In this document: piece after piece, positions 1-6,717 of the stretch
How positions within the stretch are numbered: the stretch's first letter is position 1
Layout of the letters: every line of letters starts with the position of its first letter
Assembly: GCA_934330725.1 (NCBI GenBank)
Contig: CAKRGM010000038.1
Span: forward strand, 1 to 22,438
Direction of reading: 5' to 3'
Origin: an uncultured Lachnospiraceae bacterium
Lineage (GTDB): Bacteria; Bacillota; Clostridia; Lachnospirales; Lachnospiraceae
DNA: 22,438 nt
Notes under the pieces: model-generated
Seen by the model: only the letters and a program-made list of their open reading frames with translations
What the model was told of the DNA's origin: nothing
The model's database searches: none
Made by a program: the position numbers and the translations under genes

Positions 1-74
1 TTTTACCTTATCGCAAAGAAATCAGCTTAAATTTTAGTACTATTAGTGCGAATTATTTTTACCTTTCAAAGCTG
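1..74. repeat. Left arm of a 74-bp perfect terminal inverted repeat
   Basis: Positions 1-74 are the exact reverse complement of 22350-22423 (base i pairs with base 22424-i, no mismatch). Pairing stops abruptly at 75/22349. The outer limit is unknown because position 1 is the window edge, so the repeat may be longer. No gene is visible inside it. It contains the small palindrome TAGTACTA and two TTTTACC motifs. Confidence 0.95.
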
Positions 75-130
75 TTTATTAATATACAATTAATATAAAA
101 ATTAACACAAAAATCTTTTTGGAAAATCCA

Positions 131-159
131 TTTACATGGGTGTATTTTAAAGGTAAAAT
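131..159 (+). promoter_or_regulatory. Putative sigma-A promoter of the response regulator/kinase genes
   Basis: TTTACA (131-136) and TAAAAT (154-159) are separated by 17 nt and lie about 37 nt upstream of the response-regulator start. Five of six bases match consensus in each box. This is seen by eye only, and no operator is evident around it. Confidence 0.6.
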
Positions 160-195
160 ATTTTAAGCGTATGGATATCAGAAATGGAGATTTTT

Positions 196-867
196 ATGTA
201 TAATATAATGCTTGTTGAAGACGATGAGATAATTGCAAGAACACTTTCAGCTCATCTTGAAAAATGGGGATATAAGACTGCCTGTGTAAAGGATTTTAAA
301 AATGTAATGGCTTTATTTGCACAGTTTAAGCCTCATATTGTATTAATGGATATTTCACTTCCGTTTTTTAATGGATACCACTGGTGCACGCAGATTCGTT
401 CAATATCGAAAGTGCCGGTTATATTCATATCGTCAATGAGTGATAACATGAATATTGTTATGGCAATAAATATGGGCGGAGATGATTTTATTACAAAGCC
501 GTTTGATCTGAATGTTGTAACGGCCAAGGTTCAGGCATTGCTTAGACGTACATATTCATTTGTGGAAAACACCAATATAATCGAGCATAACGGTGGAATA
601 CTTAATGTGAGTGACCAGTCATTTACGTATGATGGCAATTCGGTGGAACTTACCAAGAATGAATACAGGATCTTGGCATGTCTTATGGAAAGTGTCGGAA
701 GTGTGGTAAACCGTGATAAGATAATGGAAAGGCTTTGGGAAGATGAGTCTTTTGTAGACGATAATACACTGACTGTTAATGTAACGCGTCTTCGTAAGAA
801 GCTGGAAGATGCAGGCTTAAAAGGCTATATTACCACAAAAAAAGGTACCGGCTACATTATAGAATAA
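196..867 (+). CDS. BceR-like OmpR-family response regulator
   Basis: A two-component response regulator of 223 residues that binds DNA when phosphorylated. The receiver domain (about 1-115) shows the acidic pair D9/D10, phosphoacceptor D52 in VLMDISLP, S80 and K101 in TKPFD. A winged-helix OmpR-type output domain follows (about 130-223), ending in the typical VTRLRKKLE...TKKGTGYII. An in-frame ATG at 184 exists, but GGAGA at 186-190 sits 5 nt before the ATG at 196, so 196 is preferred. A histidine kinase follows after 70 nt, and a BceAB-type transporter comes after that. This places it in the BceRS group that senses cell-wall-active peptides through the transporter. It probably binds the palindrome at 1978-1999. 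Confidence 0.9.
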   Translation: MYNIMLVEDDEIIARTLSAHLEKWGYKTACVKDFKNVMALFAQFKPHIVLMDISLPFFNGYHWCTQIRSISKVPVIFISSMSDNMNIVMAINMGGDDFITKPFDLNVVTAKVQALLRRTYSFVENTNIIEHNGGILNVSDQSFTYDGNSVELTKNEYRILACLMESVGSVVNRDKIMERLWEDESFVDDNTLTVNVTRLRKKLEDAGLKGYITTKKGTGYIIE

Positions 868-899
868 GTGGATAGAATAAGCGGTTAGAATAGAATAAG
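860..899 (+). repeat. Three short direct repeats at the response-regulator stop codon
   Basis: TAGAATAAG occurs at 860-868, 873-881 and 891-899. The first copy contains the stop codon of the response regulator (ATA GAA TAA). The last two copies belong to an 18-nt near-identical tandem unit. The region fills much of the 70-nt gap before the kinase gene. Confidence 0.75.
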
Positions 900-937
900 C
901 AGTTAAACTGCAATTTTACAAAAACAGAGGAAAACGC

Positions 938-1957
938 ATGAAATTAGTTTTTAAGTATTTAAAAGAAAAAAGAGCATTTTATATAATAGCGGTGCTGTTT
1001 TGCATAGTATTTATGTCAGTAGCAGTGCTTTATTCAGAGCCGGCGGCAGCATACTTTTATTCATTTGAATTGTGTCTGGTGTTTCTTATTATATATTTTA
1101 TTATAGATTACAGAAAGTTTGCTATAAAACATAGGAACTTAAAACGATATATGAAGATGGAACATATTTATAAGTTTGGCGGGGTTGATAATCCGGGTCC
1201 TGTCGATGAAGAATATGCTGCTGTTATAAATAAGCTCATTGATGACAGGTGTAAGCTTGAAAGTGCGGCAGTTAAGTCACAGAATGAACTTAAGGATTAT
1301 TATGCGATGTGGGCACATCAGATAAAGACACCTATTTCGGCAATTGATCTCATGCTTCAGGTCATGCAGGATAATCCCGGTGAAATAAATGTTTCAGATA
1401 TAAAACAGGAAATGTTTAAGATTGATTTCTATGTTGATGCAGTTATGAATTATTTAAGGCTTGAGGATATGTCATCAGACTTTAAGTTTGTTAAGGCGTC
1501 AGCAGATAAAATTGTAAAAAAAGCTGTCAAAAAATTTTCAAAGCAGTTTATCAATAAGCACATATCAATTGAACTTGGGAGTCTTGATAAGCAGGTAATT
1601 ACTGATGAAAAGTGGCTTGGATTTATAATTGAGCAGCTTTTGTCCAATTCAATAAAATATACAAATCCGGGTGGAAGGGTCAGAATATATTTTAAGGATA
1701 CATTTAATATAAATGACAGAATACTTGTGATTGAAGATAATGGAATAGGCATAAGTAAAGAGGATCTGCCGCGTATTATGGAGCGTGGATACACAGGATA
1801 TAATGGGCGTATGGATAAGAAGTCATCCGGAATCGGGCTGTATCTTTGCAGCAAGGCATCCAGAAAGCTTGGCTGCGAGTTGCAGTTTGAGTCTGAGCCG
1901 GATAAGGGAACGAAGGTAAATATCAATATTACCCAGAAGCATACGATGCATGAATAG
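938..1957 (+). CDS. BceS-like intramembrane-sensing histidine kinase
   Basis: A sensor kinase of 339 residues. Two N-terminal membrane helices (about 12-32 and 40-58) are joined by only a few exposed residues, the layout of intramembrane-sensing kinases that lack a ligand-binding domain. The dimerisation/phosphorylation box is WAHQIKTPIS with H127. The ATPase domain shows the N box LLSNSIKYTNPGG, G1 box EDNGIGI and G2 box SSGIGLYL. AGAGGAAAA at 926-934 precedes the ATG. In the BceRS-AB family the kinase is controlled by the partner ABC permease rather than by direct drug binding. That role here is inferred from the transporter genes 190 nt downstream. Confidence 0.92.
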   Translation: MKLVFKYLKEKRAFYIIAVLFCIVFMSVAVLYSEPAAAYFYSFELCLVFLIIYFIIDYRKFAIKHRNLKRYMKMEHIYKFGGVDNPGPVDEEYAAVINKLIDDRCKLESAAVKSQNELKDYYAMWAHQIKTPISAIDLMLQVMQDNPGEINVSDIKQEMFKIDFYVDAVMNYLRLEDMSSDFKFVKASADKIVKKAVKKFSKQFINKHISIELGSLDKQVITDEKWLGFIIEQLLSNSIKYTNPGGRVRIYFKDTFNINDRILVIEDNGIGISKEDLPRIMERGYTGYNGRMDKKSSGIGLYLCSKASRKLGCELQFESEPDKGTKVNINITQKHTMHE

Positions 1958-1977
1958 GAATGGTAAATAAGATATGC

Positions 1978-1999
1978 AATCTTACAGAAATGTAAGATT
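1978..1999. promoter_or_regulatory. Putative BceR-type operator
   Basis: A perfect inverted repeat with arms AATCTTACA and TGTAAGATT around a GAAA centre. Its core TTACA-GAAA-TGTAA fits the TNACA-N4-TGTAA box described for BceR-like regulators of Firmicutes (from memory of the literature). It lies just after the kinase gene and about 147 nt before the ATPase start, where a regulator of the transporter genes would bind. The same bases could form a small RNA hairpin. Confidence 0.65.
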
Positions 2000-2006
2000 A
2001 GGAAAT

Positions 2007-2047
2007 GAAATGTAAGCCAAAGCAATGGTTTTGCATTTCATTTTTTT
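2007..2047 (+). terminator. Probable terminator after the kinase gene
   Basis: GAAATG at 2007-2012 pairs with CATTTC at 2034-2039, with further AA/TT and CCA/TGG pairing inside and one bulge. Seven T residues follow (2041-2047). It would end the regulator/kinase transcript before the transporter genes. TATACT at 2049-2054 directly after it could be a -10 box for the transporter genes, with a poor -35 as expected of an activated promoter. Confidence 0.6.
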
Positions 2048-2145
2048 ATATACTTAATCATGTGATGAGGCAAGGGCAGGTAAAAACAAGTAATAAATAA
2101 ATATTCAAATGTCTCACATAAAAGTAATTAAATGGAGGATACAAA

Positions 2146-2913
2146 ATGTCATTATTAGAGGTAAAAAATTTAAAAAAGATATACACAACAAGACTTGGTA
2201 CAAATCAGGTACAGGCACTTGGTAATGTTAATTTCAGTGTTGAGAAGGGTGAGTATGTTGCGATAATGGGTGAGTCGGGATCAGGAAAGACGACACTTCT
2301 TAACATTCTTGCGGCACTTGATAAGCCGACAAGTGGAGAGGTTTATCTGGGTGGAAAGAATATCGTAGAAATAAAAGAAAAAGAACTTTCAGCGTTTAGA
2401 AGAAATAACCTTGGATTTGTGTTTCAGGATTTTAACCTGCTTGATACATTTTCACTTCAGGACAATATATTCCTTCCACTTGTGCTTGCAGGTGAAAAAT
2501 ATTCGCAGATGAAAGCGAAACTTAAGCCGATTGCCAGGGAACTTGGAATTGACCAGCTTCTTGACAAGTATCCATATGAGGTATCAGGTGGTCAGAAGCA
2601 AAGAGCAGCAGTAGCAAGAGCAATAATTACAGATCCGCATATAATTCTTGCTGATGAACCTACCGGGGCACTTGATTCAAAGTCAACTGACCAGCTTCTG
2701 GATATGTTTAATAAGATAAATGATAACGGACAGACAATACTTATGGTAACTCACAGTACAAAGGCTGCAAGCCGTGCAGGAAGAGTACTTTTTATAAAGG
2801 ATGGCGAAGTTTTCCATCAGATTTACAGGGCAAATATGACAGATGAGCAGATGTATACCAAGATTTCAGATACGCTTACAGCACTTGCAACCGGAGGTGA
2901 TCAGATTGAGTAA
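2146..2913 (+). CDS. BceA-like ABC transporter ATPase
   Basis: The ATP-binding subunit (255 residues) of a MacB/BceAB-type exporter or target-protecting transporter. Walker A is GESGSGKT (42-49), the Q loop holds Q94, the signature is VSGGQKQRAAVARAI (from about 146), Walker B IILADEPTG has E171, and the switch is H203 in VTHS. TGGAGG sits 8 nt upstream of the ATG. The coding sequence overlaps the permease gene by 8 nt, so the two subunits are translationally coupled. The family protects against peptides such as bacitracin and lantibiotics that bind lipid-linked wall precursors; the actual substrate cannot be read from the sequence. Confidence 0.93.
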   Translation: MSLLEVKNLKKIYTTRLGTNQVQALGNVNFSVEKGEYVAIMGESGSGKTTLLNILAALDKPTSGEVYLGGKNIVEIKEKELSAFRRNNLGFVFQDFNLLDTFSLQDNIFLPLVLAGEKYSQMKAKLKPIARELGIDQLLDKYPYEVSGGQKQRAAVARAIITDPHIILADEPTGALDSKSTDQLLDMFNKINDNGQTILMVTHSTKAASRAGRVLFIKDGEVFHQIYRANMTDEQMYTKISDTLTALATGGDQIE

Positions 2914-4906
2914 GGCATTTTATTTTAAAATGGCGGCGGCCAATATTTCAAAAAACAGAAAAATTTACATCCCATATATTCTTATGGGAGCATTTATAAC
3001 AACGATGATATATATTATGGCATCACTTCTATTTAACAGTTCAGTTGATAAAAATGTTAAGTTCATGCTTACGATAGGCGCTTATGTAACAGGCTTTTTT
3101 GGGATAATATTCCTGTTTTATATTAACAGCTTTGTTATGAAGAGAAGAAAAAAAGAGATTGGGTTATATAACATTTTGGGAATGGAAAAAAGACACATTG
3201 CAAGAATGATGTTTTTTGAGATTATTTATGTAACTTTATTTGTATTATTATCAGGACTGCTGTTTGGAATAATATTCAGCAAACTTGTTTTCCTTCTGCT
3301 TGCAAAGCTTATGCAGCTTTCACCTGAAAAACTTCCACCTTTTGAAATACCTGCGGGTGCTGTAGTTACTACACTGATAGTTATGGGAGCAACATATTTT
3401 GTAACATTACTTTATAATCTTGCAAAGATTCATCTTACAAAGCCTATCGAGCTTCTGCATGGCGGACAGATAGGTGAAAAGGAACCAAAGACAAAGATTA
3501 TAATGGCCTTAATTGGATTTGTGTGCTTAGGTGCAGGCTATTTCTTTGCACTTACAACACAGTCTCCTTTTGCAGCAATCTCAAAGTTTTTATTAGCCGT
3601 TGTACTTGTTATTGTAGGAACATATTTTGTGTTTACGGCAGGAAGCATTGTCATAATTAAAATGTTAAGAAAAAACAAAAACTACTACTATAAAACAGCA
3701 CATTTTACAAATGTTTCAGGTATGCTCTACAGAATGAAACAGAATGCGGTAGGACTTGCAAATATCTGTATTCTTTCAACAATGGTGCTTATAAGTGTAT
3801 CAACAACAGTATGTATGTATGCAGGAATGGAGAATACAGTCACATCATCTTATCCATCAGAAATAAATGTCGATGCAACAATGTATGAAAATAATGACGT
3901 ACAGATATTTAAAAATCAGGTTGATGATATCTGCAGAAAATATGGAGCAGAACAAAAAAATGTTACATCAGGTTCTAATTATACAGTGTATGGATCAAAA
4001 ACAGATTATGGAATGGAAGTTATTACAAATACAGAACTTATGAATACAGAAAAATTAACCGGAATGATTATGGTATCTCTGGATGAATATAATGAGGTTG
4101 CCGGTAAGGATTATACACTTGGTGACAATGAAATACTCTTTCACTCATCAAATAAAAAGAATCTGACAGATTATAAAGTTACATTTGGGGATGACAGTGT
4201 TGATTTTAAGATAAAGGAAAAACTTGATACTGTTCCTGAGGCATTAGGTTCATCAGCAATTGAAAGCATTATTGATGCGAACCTTGTGGTTGTTAAAGAT
4301 AAAAAAACACTGGAGTCAGTAGCCGGTAAAATAGATGATTTCATGAGACAGAATGGTAAAATTGTCGGTGGTATTACAAATTACTATTGTTTTGATACTA
4401 ATTTATCAAAAGATGAAAGTATTAAACTTAATAATGAAATCAATAAGATAGATATTGACGGAATGACAATATTTTCTAATGACCAGTATGAGATGAGAGA
4501 TGAATTCCACATGACATATGGAAGTCTGTTATTCATTGGTATATTTGTCGGAATAGTATTTTTGATGGCAACGGTGCTTATAGTTTATTACAAGCAGATA
4601 TCAGAAGGCTATGAGGATAAAGAGCGTTTTGAAATAATGCAGAAGGTCGGAATGAGCCAGGAAGAGGTTAAAAAGACTATAAGAAGCCAGGTGCTTATGG
4701 TATTCTTTATTCCGCTTATTGCAGCTGCAATTCATGTAGCAGTAGCATTCAGAATTGTAAAAAAGATACTTGCAATAATGTCACTTGGCGGCAGTACAGG
4801 AATGTTCCTTTTATGTACAGTAATATCATTAGCAGCTTTCAGTGTTATATATGCAATTGTATTTTCAATAACAGCAAAGTCATATTATAAAATTGTCAAG
4901 GCATAG
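2906..4906 (+). CDS. BceB-like ABC transporter permease (FtsX family)
   Basis: A 666-residue membrane subunit. The start is taken as TTG at 2906, because GGAGGTGAT (2893-2901) is ideally placed before it; an upstream in-frame ATG at 2843 lies inside the ATPase gene and lacks this support. Hydrophobic segments fit about ten membrane helices. A large soluble segment of roughly 200 residues lies between the seventh and eighth helices (protein about 305-525), the hallmark of BceB-type permeases, where peptide antibiotics are sensed. KRRKKEIGLYNILGM (about 80-95) is the conserved FtsX-family coupling region, echoed near the C-terminus by the ERFEIMQKVGMS stretch. The length suits the family. Confidence 0.92.
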   Translation: MSKAFYFKMAAANISKNRKIYIPYILMGAFITTMIYIMASLLFNSSVDKNVKFMLTIGAYVTGFFGIIFLFYINSFVMKRRKKEIGLYNILGMEKRHIARMMFFEIIYVTLFVLLSGLLFGIIFSKLVFLLLAKLMQLSPEKLPPFEIPAGAVVTTLIVMGATYFVTLLYNLAKIHLTKPIELLHGGQIGEKEPKTKIIMALIGFVCLGAGYFFALTTQSPFAAISKFLLAVVLVIVGTYFVFTAGSIVIIKMLRKNKNYYYKTAHFTNVSGMLYRMKQNAVGLANICILSTMVLISVSTTVCMYAGMENTVTSSYPSEINVDATMYENNDVQIFKNQVDDICRKYGAEQKNVTSGSNYTVYGSKTDYGMEVITNTELMNTEKLTGMIMVSLDEYNEVAGKDYTLGDNEILFHSSNKKNLTDYKVTFGDDSVDFKIKEKLDTVPEALGSSAIESIIDANLVVVKDKKTLESVAGKIDDFMRQNGKIVGGITNYYCFDTNLSKDESIKLNNEINKIDIDGMTIFSNDQYEMRDEFHMTYGSLLFIGIFVGIVFLMATVLIVYYKQISEGYEDKERFEIMQKVGMSQEEVKKTIRSQVLMVFFIPLIAAAIHVAVAFRIVKKILAIMSLGGSTGMFLLCTVISLAAFSVIYAIVFSITAKSYYKIVKA

Positions 4907-4995
4907 AAATGAAATATGCTACAGCATTTACATGAAGATGTAATCATGGGATGCCTGCAGTCAGATGGTTGTTTTCAGCCATATGTAAATCTTTT

Positions 4996-5034
4996 ATCAA
5001 AGCTATTTGAGAGCCATACTTAAATAGCTTTGAT
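4996..5034 (+). terminator. Hairpin after the transporter operon, possible terminator
   Basis: ATCAAAGCTATTT (4996-5008) and AAATAGCTTTGAT (5022-5034) form a perfect 13-bp stem with a 13-nt loop, 90 nt after the permease stop. The following bases (TCTAATATTTGTT) make only a weak U tract, so termination efficiency is uncertain. Confidence 0.5.
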
Positions 5035-5084
5035 TCTAATATTTGTTATAATTCGAAAAATGTAAAAAAAAATAAAAAAAGGTG

Positions 5085-5113
5085 TTGACAAAGTAAAGTA
5101 CTGGTGATATTAT
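5085..5113 (+). promoter_or_regulatory. Strong promoter of the tRNA-Leu gene
   Basis: TTGACA (5085-5090) is followed by 17 nt and TATTAT (5108-5113), with an extended -10 TG at 5105-5106. An alternative TATAAT at 5111 would need a 20-nt spacer. The tRNA begins about 40 nt downstream. Confidence 0.8.
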
Positions 5114-5153
5114 AATGAAGTCGTCGCGAGCGACAGTAAAAAATATTAAATAA

Positions 5154-5238
5154 GCAGTCGTGGCGGAATTGGCATACGCGCTAGACTAAGGATCTAGTCC
5201 ATATTGCTTGGGTGCGGGTTCAAGTCCCGCCGACTGCA
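5154..5238 (+). tRNA. tRNA-Leu, anticodon AAG
   Basis: A class II tRNA. The acceptor stem pairs GCAGTCG (5154-5160) with CGACTGC (5231-5237), and A5238 is the discriminator. The anticodon stem CTAGA/TCTAG encloses the loop CTAAGGA with U33, so the anticodon is AAG. A long variable arm follows, then the T arm GCGGG-TTCAAGT-CCCGC. The 3' CCA is not encoded. A34 would have to be read directly or deaminated to inosine. Confidence 0.93.
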
Positions 5239-5245
5239 CTACAGG

Positions 5246-5288
5246 AAAAACCCTCAAAGCTGATAGTAACAAGGCTTTGAGGGTTTTT
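5246..5288 (+). terminator. Terminator of the tRNA-Leu gene
   Basis: AAAAACCCTCAAAGC (5246-5260) pairs perfectly with GCTTTGAGGGTTTTT (5274-5288), leaving a 13-nt loop and a T tract. It starts 8 nt after the tRNA. Confidence 0.93.
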
Positions 5289-5352
5289 ACGTTTTCAATG
5301 ATTTTGATAACTTCTGATAATCTGTATAAAATTGCGAAAGGAGAACTGGATA

Positions 5353-6321
5353 GTGGATAGTTTTATATTCAGCCTTAATTCAACAGTACCTATATTTCTT
5401 GTAATGATAATCGGATGGGTAATAAAACGACTCGGGGTTATTGATGATGCATTTGTAAATAAAGCGAATAAATATGTATTTAACGTTGCACTGCCTTTTA
5501 TGCTGTTTAAAAATATAGCATCAGCAGATATAACAACTCAGTTTGATATAAGATTTGTGTTGTATTGTATGATAGTTACAACAGTAAGTTTTGCCCTTAT
5601 ATGGATTGCAACAGAAGTATTTATGAAAGATGATACGATGAAGGGAAGCTTTGTGCAGGGGTCATTCAGGAGCAGTGCGGCAATACTTGGAATGGCATTT
5701 ATACAGAATATCTACTCATCGACAGGAATGGCGCCGCTGATGATTGTTTCAGCTGTACCATTGTATAATATTTTTTCGGTTATAGTGCTTACCTTTAAAG
5801 CACATCCTGTGAGTGAAAATGGGAATACAAAAGTTATAAGTAAAAGTGATAATATAAAATCAGCATGTATAAATATATTGAAAAATCCAATTATAATCGG
5901 AATATTTTTAGGATTTCCATTTTCTCTTATGCATGTTCAGTTCCCGGTAATAATAGATAAGACGATATCAAGTGTGGCACAGACAGCAACGCCTATAGCA
6001 CTTATTGTTATAGGAGCCGGATTTGAAGGCAGAAAGGCAATTAAAAAGATCAGGCCTACAGTTATCGCTTCATTTTTGAAGCTTATAGGCATAGCTGCAA
6101 TAGCGCTTCCTGTTGCAGTATGGATGGGCTTTAGAAATCAGGAAATGGTTGCAATCCTTATAATGGTTGCATCGCCGACAACAGTAAGTACATATATTAT
6201 GGCAAAAAATATGGATAATGATGATATACTGGCATCGAGCATAGTAGTACTTACGACTTTTTTATCTTCGATAACACTAACCGCCTGGATATTTGCACTT
6301 AGATATTTTGCATTGATATAA
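5353..6321 (+). CDS. Auxin efflux carrier (AEC) family transporter
   Basis: A 322-residue integral membrane protein of the AEC/BART superfamily; bacterial members export or exchange organic acids such as malate, but no substrate can be assigned here. The N-terminus (TVPIFLVMIIGWVIKRLGVI) and the half-repeat around FGL-like helices (ALPFMLFKNIA; GAGFEGRKAIKK; VASPTTVSTYIMAKNM) are typical, and hydrophobicity supports about ten helices. The start is GTG at 5353, because AAAGGAGA (5337-5344) is 8 nt upstream; a TTG at 5332 has no ribosome site. It stands alone between the tRNA terminator and the SCIFF promoter, and no dedicated regulator is adjacent. Confidence 0.85.
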   Translation: MDSFIFSLNSTVPIFLVMIIGWVIKRLGVIDDAFVNKANKYVFNVALPFMLFKNIASADITTQFDIRFVLYCMIVTTVSFALIWIATEVFMKDDTMKGSFVQGSFRSSAAILGMAFIQNIYSSTGMAPLMIVSAVPLYNIFSVIVLTFKAHPVSENGNTKVISKSDNIKSACINILKNPIIIGIFLGFPFSLMHVQFPVIIDKTISSVAQTATPIALIVIGAGFEGRKAIKKIRPTVIASFLKLIGIAAIALPVAVWMGFRNQEMVAILIMVASPTTVSTYIMAKNMDNDDILASSIVVLTTFLSSITLTAWIFALRYFALI

Positions 6322-6333
6322 GGCACATAAGTA

Positions 6334-6362
6334 TTGAAATGGACAAGAGTCTATGTTATAAT
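6334..6362 (+). promoter_or_regulatory. Strong promoter of the SCIFF locus
   Basis: TTGAAA (6334-6339), 17 nt, then TATAAT (6357-6362) with an extended -10 TG at 6354-6355. The precursor start codon is 34 nt downstream. Confidence 0.82.
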
Positions 6363-6395
6363 TTTGATAATCTATGAACAGAAGGAGGTATTGTC

Positions 6396-6542
6396 GTGAA
6401 ACATATTAAGACAATCAGCAACCGCGTATTAAAAGATACTATGAAAAACGGCGGATGTGGAGAATGCCAGACATCATGTCAGTCAGCATGCAAGACATCT
6501 TGCACAGTTGGTAACCAGAGTTGTGAAAATAAGAATAACTAA
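6396..6542 (+). CDS. SCIFF ranthipeptide precursor (six Cys in forty-five residues)
   Basis: A 48-residue peptide starting at GTG, preceded by AAGGAGGT (6382-6389). It begins MKHIKTI and has six cysteines at 21, 24, 28, 32, 36 and 43 within the core CGECQTSCQSACKTSC, followed by TVGNQ. This matches the SCIFF peptide family (TIGR03973), found very widely in Clostridia and always beside its radical SAM maturase, here encoded 175 nt downstream. Family members receive thioether crosslinks from Cys to a later residue; in the studied homologue the link is reported between Cys32 and Thr37, and both residues are present at these positions. The biological role of SCIFF is not settled; signalling has been proposed. 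It is too short for many gene callers. Confidence 0.93.
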   Translation: MKHIKTISNRVLKDTMKNGGCGECQTSCQSACKTSCTVGNQSCENKNN

Positions 6543-6551
6543 TAAAGCAAT

Positions 6552-6586
6552 GGGGGAGTGTTAAAAACTTGACACTCTCTTATTTT
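6552..6586 (+). terminator. Hairpin after the SCIFF precursor, probable partial terminator
   Basis: GGGGAGTGTT (6553-6562) pairs with GACACTCTCT (6571-6580), including G-T wobbles, and TATTTT follows. It sits 10 nt after the precursor stop and before the maturase. A leaky terminator here would give more peptide than enzyme. Confidence 0.6.
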
Positions 6587-6637
6587 CGCGTAAAGAAAAT
6601 GTAGTGGAGACTGGCGTTTTCTAAAATAGTTTACTTT

Positions 6638-6675
6638 AAATGTTCTTATGTAACCTGGATTGCATAAGAACATTT
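6638..6675 (+). promoter_or_regulatory. Leader hairpin before the SCIFF maturase
   Basis: AAATGTTCTTATG (6638-6650) and CATAAGAACATTT (6663-6675) form a perfect 13-bp stem with a 12-nt loop, followed by the AU-rich TATATTTTAAGAATTTTT. It may be a second terminator or attenuator, or an RNA end-stabiliser, 42 nt before the maturase start. Confidence 0.55.
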
Positions 6676-6717
6676 TATATTTTAAGAATTTTTAAGAAAA
6701 AATTAATTGGAGTTAAA

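Noticed and set aside
1450..2025. Long minus-strand open frame across the kinase gene
   Set aside because: It is antisense to well-conserved kinase motifs, has no plausible ribosome site, and its product resembles no protein family.
4927..4944. Second BceR-type operator after the permease gene
   Set aside because: The arms TTTACA and TGTAAT are separated by 6 rather than 4 bases, and the site lies downstream of the transporter genes with no target gene nearby.
5304..5330. Promoter for the AEC transporter (TTGATA ... TATAAA)
   Set aside because: The spacer is only 15 nt and transcription would begin at the ribosome binding site, so the match is not convincing.
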